Assembly (NCBI RefSeq): GCF_002551245.1
Contig: NZ_NTGZ01000064.1
Coordinates: forward strand, 1-32,083
Source of the DNA: Streptomyces sp. rh34
Lineage (GTDB): Bacteria > Actinomycetota > Actinomycetes > Streptomycetales > Streptomycetaceae
Reading direction: 5' to 3'
Length of the DNA stretch: 32,083 nt
Position 1 is the stretch's first letter. Every line of letters begins with the position of its first letter. This document shows positions 7,455 through 16,534 of the stretch, one piece after another. A program made the translations under genes and the position numbers. The notes under the pieces were generated by a model. The model did no database searches. It saw nothing but the letters and a program-made list of their open reading frames with translations, and was not told the origin of the DNA.

Positions 7455-7925
7455 TCAGCCGCTGCCCGGGGTGTCGTCGCTCCCGGATCCGTGCGCCTCG
7501 GCGAGGGAGCGCAGGGCGCGGGCGTCGCGGATGGCCTGCTGCTTGGCCAGGCCGGGCTGGATGCCGAGGGCGGGCAGGCTCGTGCCGTCGCTGAGGTCGA
7601 GGTAGACCCAGGGGTCACCGGAGCGCAGGTTGACGCGGAGGATCTCCTCCCACGCCAGCCTGCGGGTCAGGGTGAGGTTGACGACCGTGACCCCGGCGTC
7701 GTCGGCGGTGACCCTGGGCCTGCTGAGCAGGGCCAGGACGCCGAAGAAGAGTGCCGCGACGAAGACGAAGGTGATCCGCTCCCCCGGGGTCAGCCGCTCC
7801 AGCATCAGCGCGATGACGGTGATGACGAGGAACATCGCCAGGCCCGTGCTCATCAGGACCACCCGGGTGAGGGTGGGCCGGAAGGTGACCGGCAGGGTGG
7901 GCTGTTCGGGCCTGGACGCGGACAT
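7455..7925 (-). CDS. PH-domain (bPH) small membrane protein
   Basis: The 156-aa protein has two hydrophobic segments near the N-terminus (about 22-42, VVLMSTGLAMFLVITVIAL, and 51-67). A bacterial PH-like module follows, beginning at SRPRVTADDAGVTVVNLTLTRRLAWEEI (about 68-95) and ending by residue 140. No catalytic motif is visible and the function is unknown. It starts 39 bases after the hisG stop with a GAGAGAAG ribosome site, so it is probably the last gene of the rib-his transcript. In other Streptomyces it sits in the same place next to hisG, as I remember, but a role in histidine synthesis does not follow. Confidence 0.8.
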   Translation of the reverse strand: MSASRPEQPTLPVTFRPTLTRVVLMSTGLAMFLVITVIALMLERLTPGERITFVFVAALFFGVLALLSRPRVTADDAGVTVVNLTLTRRLAWEEILRVNLRSGDPWVYLDLSDGTSLPALGIQPGLAKQQAIRDARALRSLAEAHGSGSDDTPGSG

Positions 7926-7964
7926 CGGGGTCTTCTCTCGGAGGGGGCGGGCCGGCCGGGGCCG

Positions 7965-8813
7965 TCAGAGGCGGCAGGCGTGGATGGCCGTGGTGAGGAT
8001 GGCGCGGGCGCCGAGCTCGTACAGGTCGTCCATGATCCGCTGGGCTTCCTTGGCGGCGACCATGGAGCGGACGGCGACCCAGCCCTCGTGGTGCAGCGGG
8101 GAGATGGTCGGCGACTCCAGGCCCGGAGTGAGGGCGACGGCGCGCTCCAGGTGCTCGACGCGGCAGTCGTAGTCCATCATCACGTAGGACCGGGCGACCA
8201 GGACGCCCTGGAGGCGGCGGAGGAACTGCTGCACCTTGGGGTCGTCGGCGGGGGCGCCGTTGCGGCGGATGACGACGGCCTCGGAGGTCATGATCGGCTC
8301 GCCGATCACTTCGAGCCCGGCGTTGCGCAGGCTGGTGCCCGTCTCCACCACGTCGGCGATGATCTGGGCGACGCCCAGCTCGATGGCGGTCTCGACCGCG
8401 CCGTCGAGGTGGACGACGGAGGCCTTGACGCCCGCCCCGGCGAGGTGGGCGGCGACGATGCCCTCGTAGGAGGTGGCGATCGTCATGCCGTCGAAGTCCT
8501 GCGGGCCCGCGGCGGTGCCGGGCTTGGTGGCGTAGCGGAAGGTGGAGCGGGCGAAGCCGAGCTGGAGGATCTCCTCGGAGTCGGCCCCGGAGTCCAGCAG
8601 CAGGTCGCGGCCGGTGATGCCGATGTCGAGCTTGCCGGAGCTGACGTAGATCGCGATGTCGCGGGGCCGGAGGTAGAAGAACTCGACCTCGTTCTCGGGG
8701 TCGACCAGGACCAGTTCCTTCGACTCCTTGCGCTGCTGGTAGCCGGCCTCATGGAGCATCGCCATCGCAGGCCCGGAGAGTGAACCCTTGTTGGGAACGG
8801 CGATGCGCAGCAT
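7965..8813 (-). CDS. hisG: ATP phosphoribosyltransferase, long form (HisG)
   Basis: HisG joins ATP and PRPP to give phosphoribosyl-ATP, the committed step of histidine synthesis. The 282-aa protein opens with MLRIAVPNKGSLSGPAM, typical of the family. It carries the transferase signature region (DIGITGRDLLLDSGAD; DGMTIATSYEG; GAVETAIELGVAQIIADVVETG, which holds the PRPP-binding stretch). After residue 210 comes the C-terminal domain (RSYVMMDYDCRVEHLERAVALTPGLESPTISPL) found only in the long, HisZ-independent, histidine-inhibited form. The ribosome site is GAAGGA before the ATG at 8813. It follows hisE after a 91-base gap that includes a short GC hairpin near 8869-8886. Confidence 0.97.
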   Translation of the reverse strand: MLRIAVPNKGSLSGPAMAMLHEAGYQQRKESKELVLVDPENEVEFFYLRPRDIAIYVSSGKLDIGITGRDLLLDSGADSEEILQLGFARSTFRYATKPGTAAGPQDFDGMTIATSYEGIVAAHLAGAGVKASVVHLDGAVETAIELGVAQIIADVVETGTSLRNAGLEVIGEPIMTSEAVVIRRNGAPADDPKVQQFLRRLQGVLVARSYVMMDYDCRVEHLERAVALTPGLESPTISPLHHEGWVAVRSMVAAKEAQRIMDDLYELGARAILTTAIHACRL

Positions 8814-8904
8814 GAGGTCGGCTTCCTTCGTGCGGTGGGAGTGTGCGGGCGTTTCGCGGTGGTGTCGCCCCGGGCGGGCCCGGGGGAACGGCGGGGAGGT
8901 CGGC

Positions 8905-9177
8905 TCAGAGATGGGCGTAGACGTCGTCGAGCGAGATCCCGCGGGCGACCATCATCACTTGGACGTGGTACAGCAGCTGGGAGATCTCCTCGGCGGCGGC
9001 TTCCTTGCCCTCGTACTCGGCGGCCATCCAGACCTCGGCGGCCTCCTCGACGACCTTCTTGCCGATGGCATGCACGCCCTTGCCCACCAGTTCGGCGGTG
9101 CGGGAGGTCGCGGGGTCGCCCTCGGCGGCCTTGAGCTGGAGCTCGGCGAAGAGCTCTTCGAAGGTTTTGTCAGCCAT
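8905..9177 (-). CDS. hisE: Phosphoribosyl-ATP pyrophosphatase (HisE)
   Basis: HisE hydrolyses phosphoribosyl-ATP to phosphoribosyl-AMP, directly after HisG. The 90-aa protein is the stand-alone type and shows the all-alpha pyrophosphohydrolase motif GKKVVEEAAEVWMAAE (about 38-53) with metal-binding glutamates, then EEISQLLYHVQVMMVARGISLDDV. The ATG at 9177 is preceded by GAGGACC. A longer reading of the same frame upstream overlaps ribH and is not credible. It lies 35 bases after ribH, joining riboflavin and histidine genes in one unit. Confidence 0.95.
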   Translation of the reverse strand: MADKTFEELFAELQLKAAEGDPATSRTAELVGKGVHAIGKKVVEEAAEVWMAAEYEGKEAAAEEISQLLYHVQVMMVARGISLDDVYAHL

Positions 9178-9212
9178 GATGGTCCTCAGAATACGGGGTC
9201 GCCGGAGCCCAC

Positions 9213-9698
9213 TCAGCGCCAGGGTTCGCTGACGGTGCGCAGCGTGGCCGCGGTGGCCACAGCGGCGGTGACCGCTTCGTGCCCCTTGTCCTCGTTGGAC
9301 CCTTCGAGGCCGGCCCGATCCAGCGCCTGCTCCTCGGTGTCGCAGGTCAGTACGCCGAAGCCGACGGGAACACCGGTGTCGACGGTGACCTGGGTGAGGC
9401 CGAGGGTGACGCCCTGGGAGACGTACTCGAAGTGGGGGGTGCCGCCCCGGATGACCACGCCGAGGGCGACGATCGCGTCGTAGCCGCGTCCGGCGAGCAC
9501 CTTGGCGACGACGGGCAGCTCGAAGCTGCCCGGGACGCGGAGCAGGGTCGGCTCGTCGATGCCCAGCTCGCGCAGGGCGCGCAGGGCGCCGTCGACGAGT
9601 CCGTCCATGACCTTCTCGTGCCACTGGGCCGCGATCACGGCCACGCGCAGGTCACCGCAGTTGCGTACGGACAGTTCGGGTGCACCCTTGCCGCTCAT
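9213..9698 (-). CDS. ribH: 6,7-dimethyl-8-ribityllumazine synthase (RibH)
   Basis: RibH condenses 3,4-dihydroxy-2-butanone 4-phosphate with the ribitylamino-pyrimidinedione to form lumazine, the substrate of RibE. The 161-aa protein has the expected length and motifs: VAVIAAQWHEKVMDGLVDGA near residue 20, the phosphate/active-site stretch ALGVVIRGGTPHFEYV, and GFGVLTCDTEEQALDRAG near the C-terminus. The ribosome site AGGAGAG precedes the ATG at 9698. It follows ribBA by 39 bases. Confidence 0.97.
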   Translation of the reverse strand: MSGKGAPELSVRNCGDLRVAVIAAQWHEKVMDGLVDGALRALRELGIDEPTLLRVPGSFELPVVAKVLAGRGYDAIVALGVVIRGGTPHFEYVSQGVTLGLTQVTVDTGVPVGFGVLTCDTEEQALDRAGLEGSNEDKGHEAVTAAVATAATLRTVSEPWR

Positions 9699-9737
9699 GT
9701 CTCTCCTGATGCTGGTTACGTGGTGTTGGTGTTCGCG

Positions 9738-11032
<1,295 letters not shown>

Positions 11033-11036
<4 letters not shown>

Positions 11037-11677
11037 GCCGTGGCTCCTTCCAGAGCGGGTGTCCGCGTACGCAGCCACCAGTCGCGCATCCCCCACAGGA
11101 CGAGGGCGCCGTAAATGACGTAGACGAAGCCGGAGAAAGCGAACCCGTTGGCGAAGTTCAGCGGGACGCCGACGAGGTCGACGAGCAGCCAGGCGAACCA
11201 GAACTCGACCATGCCGCGGGCCTGGGCGTACATCGCGACGACGGTGCCGACGAAGATGTACGCGTCCGGCCACGGGTCCCAGGACAGCGACGGGAAGGCG
11301 GTGAACAGGCCGCCGACGGCGAGGGTTCCGAGGGCGGCGGCGCCGATCAGCACGCCGCGCTCGCGCCAGGTGGCGAAGCGGACGGCGATGGAGCCGTCCT
11401 GGGCCTGCTGCCTGCCGCGGTTCCAGGACCACCAGCCCCACAGGGCGACGACGATGACGACCAGTTGCTTGCCGGCGCTGCCGGAGAGGTGCGCGGAGGC
11501 GAAGGCGACGAGCAGGATCACGCCGGAGAGGAGCTGGGCGGGCCAGGTCCAGATCGAGCGCCGCCAGCCGAGGGCCAGGGCGATCAGGCCGACGATGTTG
11601 CCGATCATGTCCGACCACTTGATGTGCTGGCCGAACACGGTGAAGGCCTCGGAGTTGAGCCAGTTCGCGAGGTTCAT
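11033..11677 (-). CDS. ribM: RibM/PnuX-type riboflavin transporter
   Basis: The 214-aa integral membrane protein has about seven hydrophobic segments and belongs to the PnuC-like superfamily: WSDMIGNIVGLIALALGW near the start, LVVIVVALWGWWSWNRGR in the middle, and WFAWLLVDLVGVPLNFANGFAFSGFVYVIYGALVL at the end. Automatic annotation often calls it a nicotinamide mononucleotide transporter. Its position inside an FMN-riboswitch-led riboflavin operon, as for RibM of Streptomyces davaonensis, points to riboflavin uptake. It overlaps both neighbours by four bases (ATGA with ribE at 11674 and with ribBA at 11036), so its output is tightly coupled to the biosynthetic enzymes. Confidence 0.9.
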
Positions 11678-12282
11678 CGCGGGTCCTGTCCGGCCCGGTC
11701 GCCGAGCAGCCGCTCGACGTACTTGGCGAGGACGTCCACCTCCAGGTTGACCGGGTCGCCGGGCTGCTTGCGGCCGAGCGTGGTCAGGGCGAGGGTGGTG
11801 GGGATGAGGCTGATGGTGAAGTGATCGGTCTCGGCGTCCACGACGGTCAGGCTCACGCCGTCGACGGTGATGGAGCCCTTCTCCACGACGTACCGGGTCA
11901 GCTCGGGCGGCAGGGAGACCTTGACGAGCTCCCAGTGCTCGGAGGGGGTGCGCTCCACGATGGTGCCGGTGCCGTCCACGTGGCCCTGGACGATGTGTCC
12001 GCCGAGGCGGCCGCCGAGCGCCATCGGGCGTTCCAGGTTGACCCGGGAGCCGGTGGTGAGCGCGCCGAGGCTGGAGCGCTTCAGCGTCTCGGCCATCACG
12101 TCGGCGGTGAACTCGCCGTCGGCGGTGTCCACGACGGTGAGGCAGACGCCGTTCACCGCGATGGAGTCGCCGTGCCGGGCGCCTTCCGTGACGACGGGGC
12201 CGCGCAGCCGGAAGCGGGAGGCGTCCGCCAGCTGCTCGACGGCGGTGACCTCACCCAGTTCTTCGACAATTCCGGTGAACAC
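11674..12282 (-). CDS. ribE: Riboflavin synthase alpha subunit (RibE)
   Basis: The enzyme dismutates two lumazine molecules to riboflavin and a pyrimidinedione that returns to RibH. The 202-aa protein begins MFTGIVEELGEV, the hallmark N-terminus, and contains two lumazine-binding repeats. The first is marked by GDSIAVNGVCLTVVD (about 39-53) and the second by KGSITVDGVSLTVVD (about 136-150); GGHIVQGHVDGTG marks the junction. The start is GTG at 12282, directly abutting the TGA of ribD (12283-12285). The stop overlaps ribM. Confidence 0.97.
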   Translation of the reverse strand: MFTGIVEELGEVTAVEQLADASRFRLRGPVVTEGARHGDSIAVNGVCLTVVDTADGEFTADVMAETLKRSSLGALTTGSRVNLERPMALGGRLGGHIVQGHVDGTGTIVERTPSEHWELVKVSLPPELTRYVVEKGSITVDGVSLTVVDAETDHFTISLIPTTLALTTLGRKQPGDPVNLEVDVLAKYVERLLGDRAGQDPR

Positions 12283-13383
12283 TCAGTTTCCCTTCCGAGC
12301 AGGGGCGGGGACGGCGGTGATACGCAGATCGGGTCCGATCGGCACGGTCTCGGTCACATCGAGGCGCAACGCCTCGGCGATCGTGGAGATTCCGGCGTCG
12401 GCGAGGGCGGCGGGGCCCGCGCCGAGGAGCACCGGGGCGAGATAGCCGACGACCTTGTCGACCGTCCCGGCGGCGACGAACGCGCCGGCGAGGGTGGGGC
12501 CGCCTTCGAGGAGTACGGAGAGGACGCCGCGCTCGTGCAGGGCGGCGAGGAGGGCGTCGAGGTCCAGGCCGGGGCCGGCGGCCGCACGGGGCAGGCGCAG
12601 GACGGCGGCCCCGGGAAGGTGACCGGCGGGGGCGTCGTCGGCGACAGCGACCAGGGTGGGCGCGGTGTCGTCCAGGACCCGGGCGCCGGGCTTCACCGCG
12701 GTGGCGTTCGTGTCGACGACGACCCGCAGCGGCTGGGTGACGCCGTCGATGCCGCGTACCGCCAACTGGGGGTCGTCGGTGCGGGCGGTGCCGGAGCCCA
12801 CGAGCACGGCGTCGGCCTCGGCGCGCAGGCGGTGGACGTCGGCGCGGGCCTCGGGCGAGGTGATCCAGCGACTGGTGGCGTCGGCGGCGGCGATCCGGCC
12901 GTCGAGGGTGGCGGCGTACTTCCACAGGACGTACGGCCGCCCGAGGCGCACCGAGGTCAGCCAGGCGGCGTTGCCGGCCTCGGCCTCCTCCGCGAGGAGG
13001 CCCTGCTCGGCCCGGACCCCGGCGCGGCGCAGGGTGTCGCCGCCGCCCGCGGCCCCCGGGTTCGGGTCGGCGACCGCGTACACGACGCGGCTGATCCCGG
13101 CGGCCAGGAGGGCCTGGGAGCACGGGCCGGTGCGGCCGGTGTGGTCGCAGGGTTCGAGGGTGACGTAGGCGGTGGAGCCGCGGGCCCGTCCGCCGGCCGC
13201 GCGCAGGGCGTGGACCTCGGCGTGCGGCCCTCCGGCGCGCTGGTGGAAGCCTTCGCCGACGACGGCTCCGGCGGCGTCGGTGATCACACATCCGACGACC
13301 GGATTGGGGCTGGTGGAGCCGAGACCGCGCGCCGCGAGCATGATCGCTCGGCGCATGGCGGTGATGTCGGCTGCGGTGTCCAC
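12283..13383 (-). CDS. ribD: Bifunctional deaminase / reductase (RibD)
   Basis: RibD performs the second and third steps after GTP cyclohydrolase II: deamination of the pyrimidine ring and NADPH-dependent reduction of the ribose. The 366-aa protein has an N-terminal zinc deaminase domain with HAE at residues 54-56 and PCDHTGRTGPC carrying Cys79 and Cys88. A reductase domain follows from about residue 150, with the nucleotide-binding stretch DAVLVGSGTARTDDPQLAVRG and LLEGGPTLAGAF near the end. The start is GTG at 13383, supported by AGGAGGA a few bases upstream. It is the first gene of the operon, 177 bases after the FMN aptamer. Confidence 0.96.
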   Translation of the reverse strand: MDTAADITAMRRAIMLAARGLGSTSPNPVVGCVITDAAGAVVGEGFHQRAGGPHAEVHALRAAGGRARGSTAYVTLEPCDHTGRTGPCSQALLAAGISRVVYAVADPNPGAAGGGDTLRRAGVRAEQGLLAEEAEAGNAAWLTSVRLGRPYVLWKYAATLDGRIAAADATSRWITSPEARADVHRLRAEADAVLVGSGTARTDDPQLAVRGIDGVTQPLRVVVDTNATAVKPGARVLDDTAPTLVAVADDAPAGHLPGAAVLRLPRAAAGPGLDLDALLAALHERGVLSVLLEGGPTLAGAFVAAGTVDKVVGYLAPVLLGAGPAALADAGISTIAEALRLDVTETVPIGPDLRITAVPAPARKGN

Positions 13384-13463
13384 CGGGTCCTCCTGCCTCT
13401 TCGGGCACGGACTCCGGGGCCTGTCGATGACGACAGATAGAGCGGCTCACCAGCGGAAACGCC

Positions 13464-13480
13464 AAAAACCCGAGAACGGG
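13464..13480 (-). terminator. Short hairpin with U-tract in the rib leader (candidate expression platform)
   Basis: On the minus strand a CCCG/CGGG stem with a four-base loop (13469-13480) is followed directly by five U (13464-13468). The stem is only 4 bp, so this is weak. It is, however, the only U-tract hairpin between the FMN aptamer and ribD, and U-tracts are rare in this DNA. Confidence 0.3.
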
Positions 13481-13560
13481 AACGCCAGGAACGCACGGCG
13501 TCACGGGAGACTCCCGGCCATGCGTCCGCCGACGGCGGCGTACCGATGACAACCCGCCGC

Positions 13561-13683
13561 GCACTGCCTCCCATCCGGACTTTCACCGTCGGTCCAGGAA
13601 TCTCACCTGGTCAACCGGCCGCTGGCTGCGGACGGGTCGCGGACTATAACCGCCGGTTCGGAATTGCACCGACCCCGGAGTGC
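13561..13683 (-). promoter_or_regulatory. FMN riboswitch (RFN element)
   Basis: On the minus strand the conserved RFN blocks appear in order: GAACCGGCGGTTATAGTCC, then the GGTGAGATTCC segment, then CCGACGGTGAAAGTCCGGAT and GGGAGG at the 3' end. The closing helix can be extended by GCACT (13679-13683) pairing with AGTGC (13561-13565). The aptamer binds flavin mononucleotide and turns the downstream genes off. The first codon of ribD lies 177 bases beyond it. Confidence 0.97.
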
Positions 13684-13689
13684 GCTGCT

Positions 13690-13706
13690 ACTGGTACGGA
13701 ACCAGT
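13690..13706. promoter_or_regulatory. Perfect 6-bp dyad ACTGGT-N5-ACCAGT next to the riboswitch
   Basis: The arms at 13690-13695 and 13701-13706 are perfectly complementary. The arm sequence equals the outer halves of the DasR site, but with five rather than four central bases. It sits where the rib transcript should begin, so it may be an operator, part of the promoter, or the first hairpin of the leader. Confidence 0.35.
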
Positions 13707-13835
13707 CTGCCACGGACGCCTCACGGCCATGCGGGTGAGCGCTGTGGGCTGGGTCACAGGAAACCTGGCGCGTTTCCGTCGGCGAGAAGTCGACAACGTA
13801 GTCATCGGGGGGCCGTCGGGAAAGTTGACGCCTGA

Positions 13836-13869
13836 AGGTCCAGACCTATTGACGCACTGGTCTAGTCCT
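13836..13869 (+). repeat. Pair of 12-bp direct repeats at the chitinase promoter
   Basis: The copies are AGGTCCAGACCT (13836-13847) and TGGTCTAGTCCT (13858-13869), identical at 9 of 12 positions and 22 bases apart, about two helical turns. Direct repeats of this type are known from Streptomyces chitinase promoters, where they mediate chitin induction and glucose repression. The second copy with its flanks (13856-13871) agrees with 13 of 16 positions of the DasR element as remembered. Confidence 0.7.
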
Positions 13870-13877
13870 CTTAATCT
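13849..13877 (+). promoter_or_regulatory. Chitinase promoter (TTGACG-N17-TAATCT)
   Basis: TTGACG at 13849-13854 and TAATCT at 13872-13877 are 17 bases apart, a good housekeeping-type promoter 112 bases before the chitinase ATG. One direct repeat lies just upstream of the -35 and the other fills the spacer, so a protein on the second repeat would block RNA polymerase. This is the clearest promoter in the window. Confidence 0.75.
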
Positions 13878-13988
13878 CTGCGTCACCTCCGAGGTTCGGT
13901 CCGGCGGTGTGCGCACACCAGGACCCCGACACGACCCACCCCCTTTTGCCAGTTGTGTTCTGCCGACCTCCCCAGGAGGAACGACCAC

Positions 13989-16355
13989 ATGCTGTCCCCC
14001 ACCCGAGCGAGAGCCACCCTGCTCGCCGCCGGCGCCGCCGTCGCCGGACTGCTGATGAGCTCACTGTCCGCAGGTCCGTCGGCCGCCGCCGACCAGACCT
14101 CCTGTCGCCCCGACGGGCTTTACCAGACCCCCGGCGTCGACGTCCCCTACTGCTCCGTCTACGACGCCGACGGCCGCGAGCAGATGGGCGCCGACCACAA
14201 GCGCCGCGTGATCGGCTACTTCACCAACTGGCGTACCGGCAAGGACGGCAAGGACGCCTACCTGGTCCCGGACATCCCGTGGGACAAGGTCACGCACCTC
14301 AACTACGCCTTCGCGCACGTCGACGGCTCCAACAAGCTCTCGGTCGGCCCCGACAGCGCCGACAACGCCTCCACCGGTATGACCTGGCCCGGTGTCGCGG
14401 GTGCGGAGATGGACCCGGCGCTCCCCTACAAGGGGCACTTCAACCTGCTGACGAAGTACAAGAAGCAGCACCCGAATGTGAAGACCCTGGTCTCCGTGGG
14501 CGGTTGGGCCGAGACCGGCGGCTACTTCGGCCCCGACGGCAAGCGCGTCGACTCGGGCGGCTTCTACTCGATGGCGACCAACGCCGACGGGTCGGTCAAC
14601 CAGGCGGGTATCAACACCTTCGCGGACTCGGCCGTCGACTTCATCAAGAAGTACGGCTTCAACGGCGTCGACATCGACTACGAGTACGCGACGACCATGA
14701 AGGACGCGGGCAACCCGCTGGACCACACGCTGTCCAACGGCCGTCGCGCCGGGCTGGTCAAGGGCTACGACGCCCTGATGAAGACGCTGCGCGAGAAGCT
14801 CGACCGCGCGGGCGCCGCCGACGGCAAGCACTACCTGCTGACCGTCGCCGCCCCCTCCTCCGGCTACCTGCTGCGGGGCATGGAGACGTACCAGATGCAG
14901 AAATACCTGGACTACGTCAACATCATGTCCTACGACCTGCACGGCGCCTGGAACGAGTACGTCGGCCCGAACGCCTCCCTGTTCGACGACGGCAAGGACG
15001 CCGAACTGGCGCAGGCGAGCGTGTACTCCACCGCGCAGTACGGCGGCACCGGCTACCTCAACACCGACTGGGCCTACCACTACTTCCGCGGCTCGATGCC
15101 GGCCGGCCGGATCAACATCGGCCTGCCGTACTACACGCGGGGCTTCAAGAACGTGCAGGGCGGCACCGACGGCCTGTGGGGCAGGGCGGCCACGACCGAC
15201 TGCCCGGCGGGCGCGGGGCTGACCAAGTGCGGTGACGGCGCGGTCGGGATCGACAACCTCTGGCACGACAAGGACACCAACGGCAAGGAATCGCCTGCCG
15301 GTTCCAACCCGATGTGGCACGCGAAGAACCTGGAGAAGGGCATCGTCGGCGACTACGTCACCGACTACGGCTTCCCCGCGAACACCCAGCTGACCGGCGC
15401 CTACGTCCGCAAGTACGACTCCACGCTGGTCGCCCCGTGGCTGTGGAACGCCCAGAAGAAGGTGTTCCTCTCCACCGAGGACGAGCAGTCGGTGAAGGCC
15501 AAGGCCGACTACGTCGTGGACAAGGGCATCGGCGGCACGATGATCTGGGAGCTGGCGGGCGACTACCGGTGGAACGCGGCCAAGGGCCAGTACGAGACCG
15601 GCTCGTCGCTGACCACCGCGATGTACGACGCCTTCAAGTCGGCGACCCCGTACGGCGCGAAGCGCTCCACGATCGACCTTCCCACCCAGGCCGTGAACAT
15701 CGACGTCTCCTTCGGACAGTTCCCGCTGGGCGACTCCAACTACCCGATCAGCCCCAAGCTGAAGATCACCAACCGGACCAAGGCCACGCTGCCCGGCGGT
15801 ACGGAGTTCCAGTTCGACTACTCCACCTCCGCCCCGGCCAACGCCAAGGACCAGTCCGGCTTCGGCACGACGATCATCCGCAGCGACCACACGGCGGCCA
15901 ACAACATCGGCGGCCTCAAGGGCGACTACAACCGCGTCTCGCTGAAGCTCCCGGCCTGGCAGACGCTGGCCCCCGGCGCGTCGGTGGAGCTGGACTTCGT
16001 CTACTACCTGCCGACCTCCACGCCGTCGAACTGGACCGTGACCTTCGGCGGGAAGTCCTACTCCCTCGCCGGTGACCTGGCGCGGGGCACCACCGTGGTC
16101 GAGCCCGGCACCGGAACCAACCCCACGCCGACCCCGACGCCGGACCCGACCGGCCCGACGCCGACCCCGACCCCGACCCCGACGCAGCCGGGCGGCAGCT
16201 GCACGGCCCCGGCCTGGAACGCGGCCACCGAGTACGGCGGCGGCTCCACCGTCAGCCACGGCGGCCACCAGTGGAAGGCCTCGTGGTGGACGAAGGGCGA
16301 GACGCCCGGATCCACCGGCCAGTGGGGCGCCTGGAAGGACCTCGGCGCCTGCTGA
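13989..16355 (+). CDS. Secreted GH18 chitinase with C-terminal chitin-binding module
   Basis: The 788-aa exported enzyme cleaves beta-1,4-linked N-acetylglucosamine polymers. A Sec signal (residues 1 to about 34) with a cleavage-like SAAA precedes the GH18 barrel (about 70-540). Its catalytic motif NGVDIDYE contains Asp228, Asp230 and the acid Glu232; the first motif position is Asn instead of the usual Asp. Other GH18 marks are SVGGWAET and MSYDLHGAW. A beta-rich domain (about 560-700) follows, whose identity I do not recognise. Then come a Pro-Thr linker and a CBM5/12-type module from Cys738 (with SWWTKGETPG) ending in a terminal Cys. The ATG at 13989 has AGGAGGA eight bases upstream. Chitin-type repeats overlap its promoter and a strong hairpin follows the stop. 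Confidence 0.93.
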   Translation: MLSPTRARATLLAAGAAVAGLLMSSLSAGPSAAADQTSCRPDGLYQTPGVDVPYCSVYDADGREQMGADHKRRVIGYFTNWRTGKDGKDAYLVPDIPWDKVTHLNYAFAHVDGSNKLSVGPDSADNASTGMTWPGVAGAEMDPALPYKGHFNLLTKYKKQHPNVKTLVSVGGWAETGGYFGPDGKRVDSGGFYSMATNADGSVNQAGINTFADSAVDFIKKYGFNGVDIDYEYATTMKDAGNPLDHTLSNGRRAGLVKGYDALMKTLREKLDRAGAADGKHYLLTVAAPSSGYLLRGMETYQMQKYLDYVNIMSYDLHGAWNEYVGPNASLFDDGKDAELAQASVYSTAQYGGTGYLNTDWAYHYFRGSMPAGRINIGLPYYTRGFKNVQGGTDGLWGRAATTDCPAGAGLTKCGDGAVGIDNLWHDKDTNGKESPAGSNPMWHAKNLEKGIVGDYVTDYGFPANTQLTGAYVRKYDSTLVAPWLWNAQKKVFLSTEDEQSVKAKADYVVDKGIGGTMIWELAGDYRWNAAKGQYETGSSLTTAMYDAFKSATPYGAKRSTIDLPTQAVNIDVSFGQFPLGDSNYPISPKLKITNRTKATLPGGTEFQFDYSTSAPANAKDQSGFGTTIIRSDHTAANNIGGLKGDYNRVSLKLPAWQTLAPGASVELDFVYYLPTSTPSNWTVTFGGKSYSLAGDLARGTTVVEPGTGTNPTPTPTPDPTGPTPTPTPTPTQPGGSCTAPAWNAATEYGGGSTVSHGGHQWKASWWTKGETPGSTGQWGAWKDLGAC
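16122..16189 (+). repeat. Low-complexity Pro-Thr linker coding repeat
   Basis: Repeated CCGACC-type units encode the (Pro-Thr) linker between the catalytic part and the chitin-binding module of the chitinase. Such linkers are common in secreted glycoside hydrolases and change length easily by slippage. Confidence 0.8.
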
Positions 16356-16425
16356 CCCCTTCTCCGACCGTCCGGTGGCGAACGGATCCACCCCCCGTTC
16401 ACCGCCGGGCGACCGGCCCCGGCGT

Positions 16426-16458
16426 CCCCGGCCCCGGCGTCCACCGCCGGGGCCGGGG
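16426..16458 (+). terminator. Chitinase terminator, 14-bp perfect GC stem
   Basis: Arms at 16426-16439 and 16445-16458 pair perfectly over 14 bases with a 5-base loop, 70 bases after the chitinase stop. It has no U-tract, which is normal for Streptomyces. It separates the chitinase from the gene at 16535. Confidence 0.88.
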
Positions 16459-16522
16459 GCGTTGCCGGGGCGGTCCGACAGGCGCCGGGCCCCTTCTTCC
16501 GGCGGGCCGGGCCCCGTTCTGG

Positions 16523-16528
16523 CAGGCT
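16523..16528 (+). promoter_or_regulatory. -10 box placed for a leaderless transcript
   Basis: CAGGCT occupies exactly -12 to -7 from the ATG at 16535, with no Shine-Dalgarno in between. This fits transcription starting at the start codon. The same hexamer at the same distance precedes rpe. Confidence 0.45.
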
Positions 16529-16534
16529 GGCACC

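Noticed and set aside
13284..13586. Leader ORF starting inside the FMN riboswitch
   Set aside because: The frame begins within the aptamer's conserved 3' strand and runs out of frame into ribD. Its sequence is dictated by the RNA element and has no ribosome site.
16122..16189. CRISPR-like or satellite repeat
   Set aside because: The CCGACC-type units encode the in-frame Pro-Thr linker of the chitinase and have no spacers.
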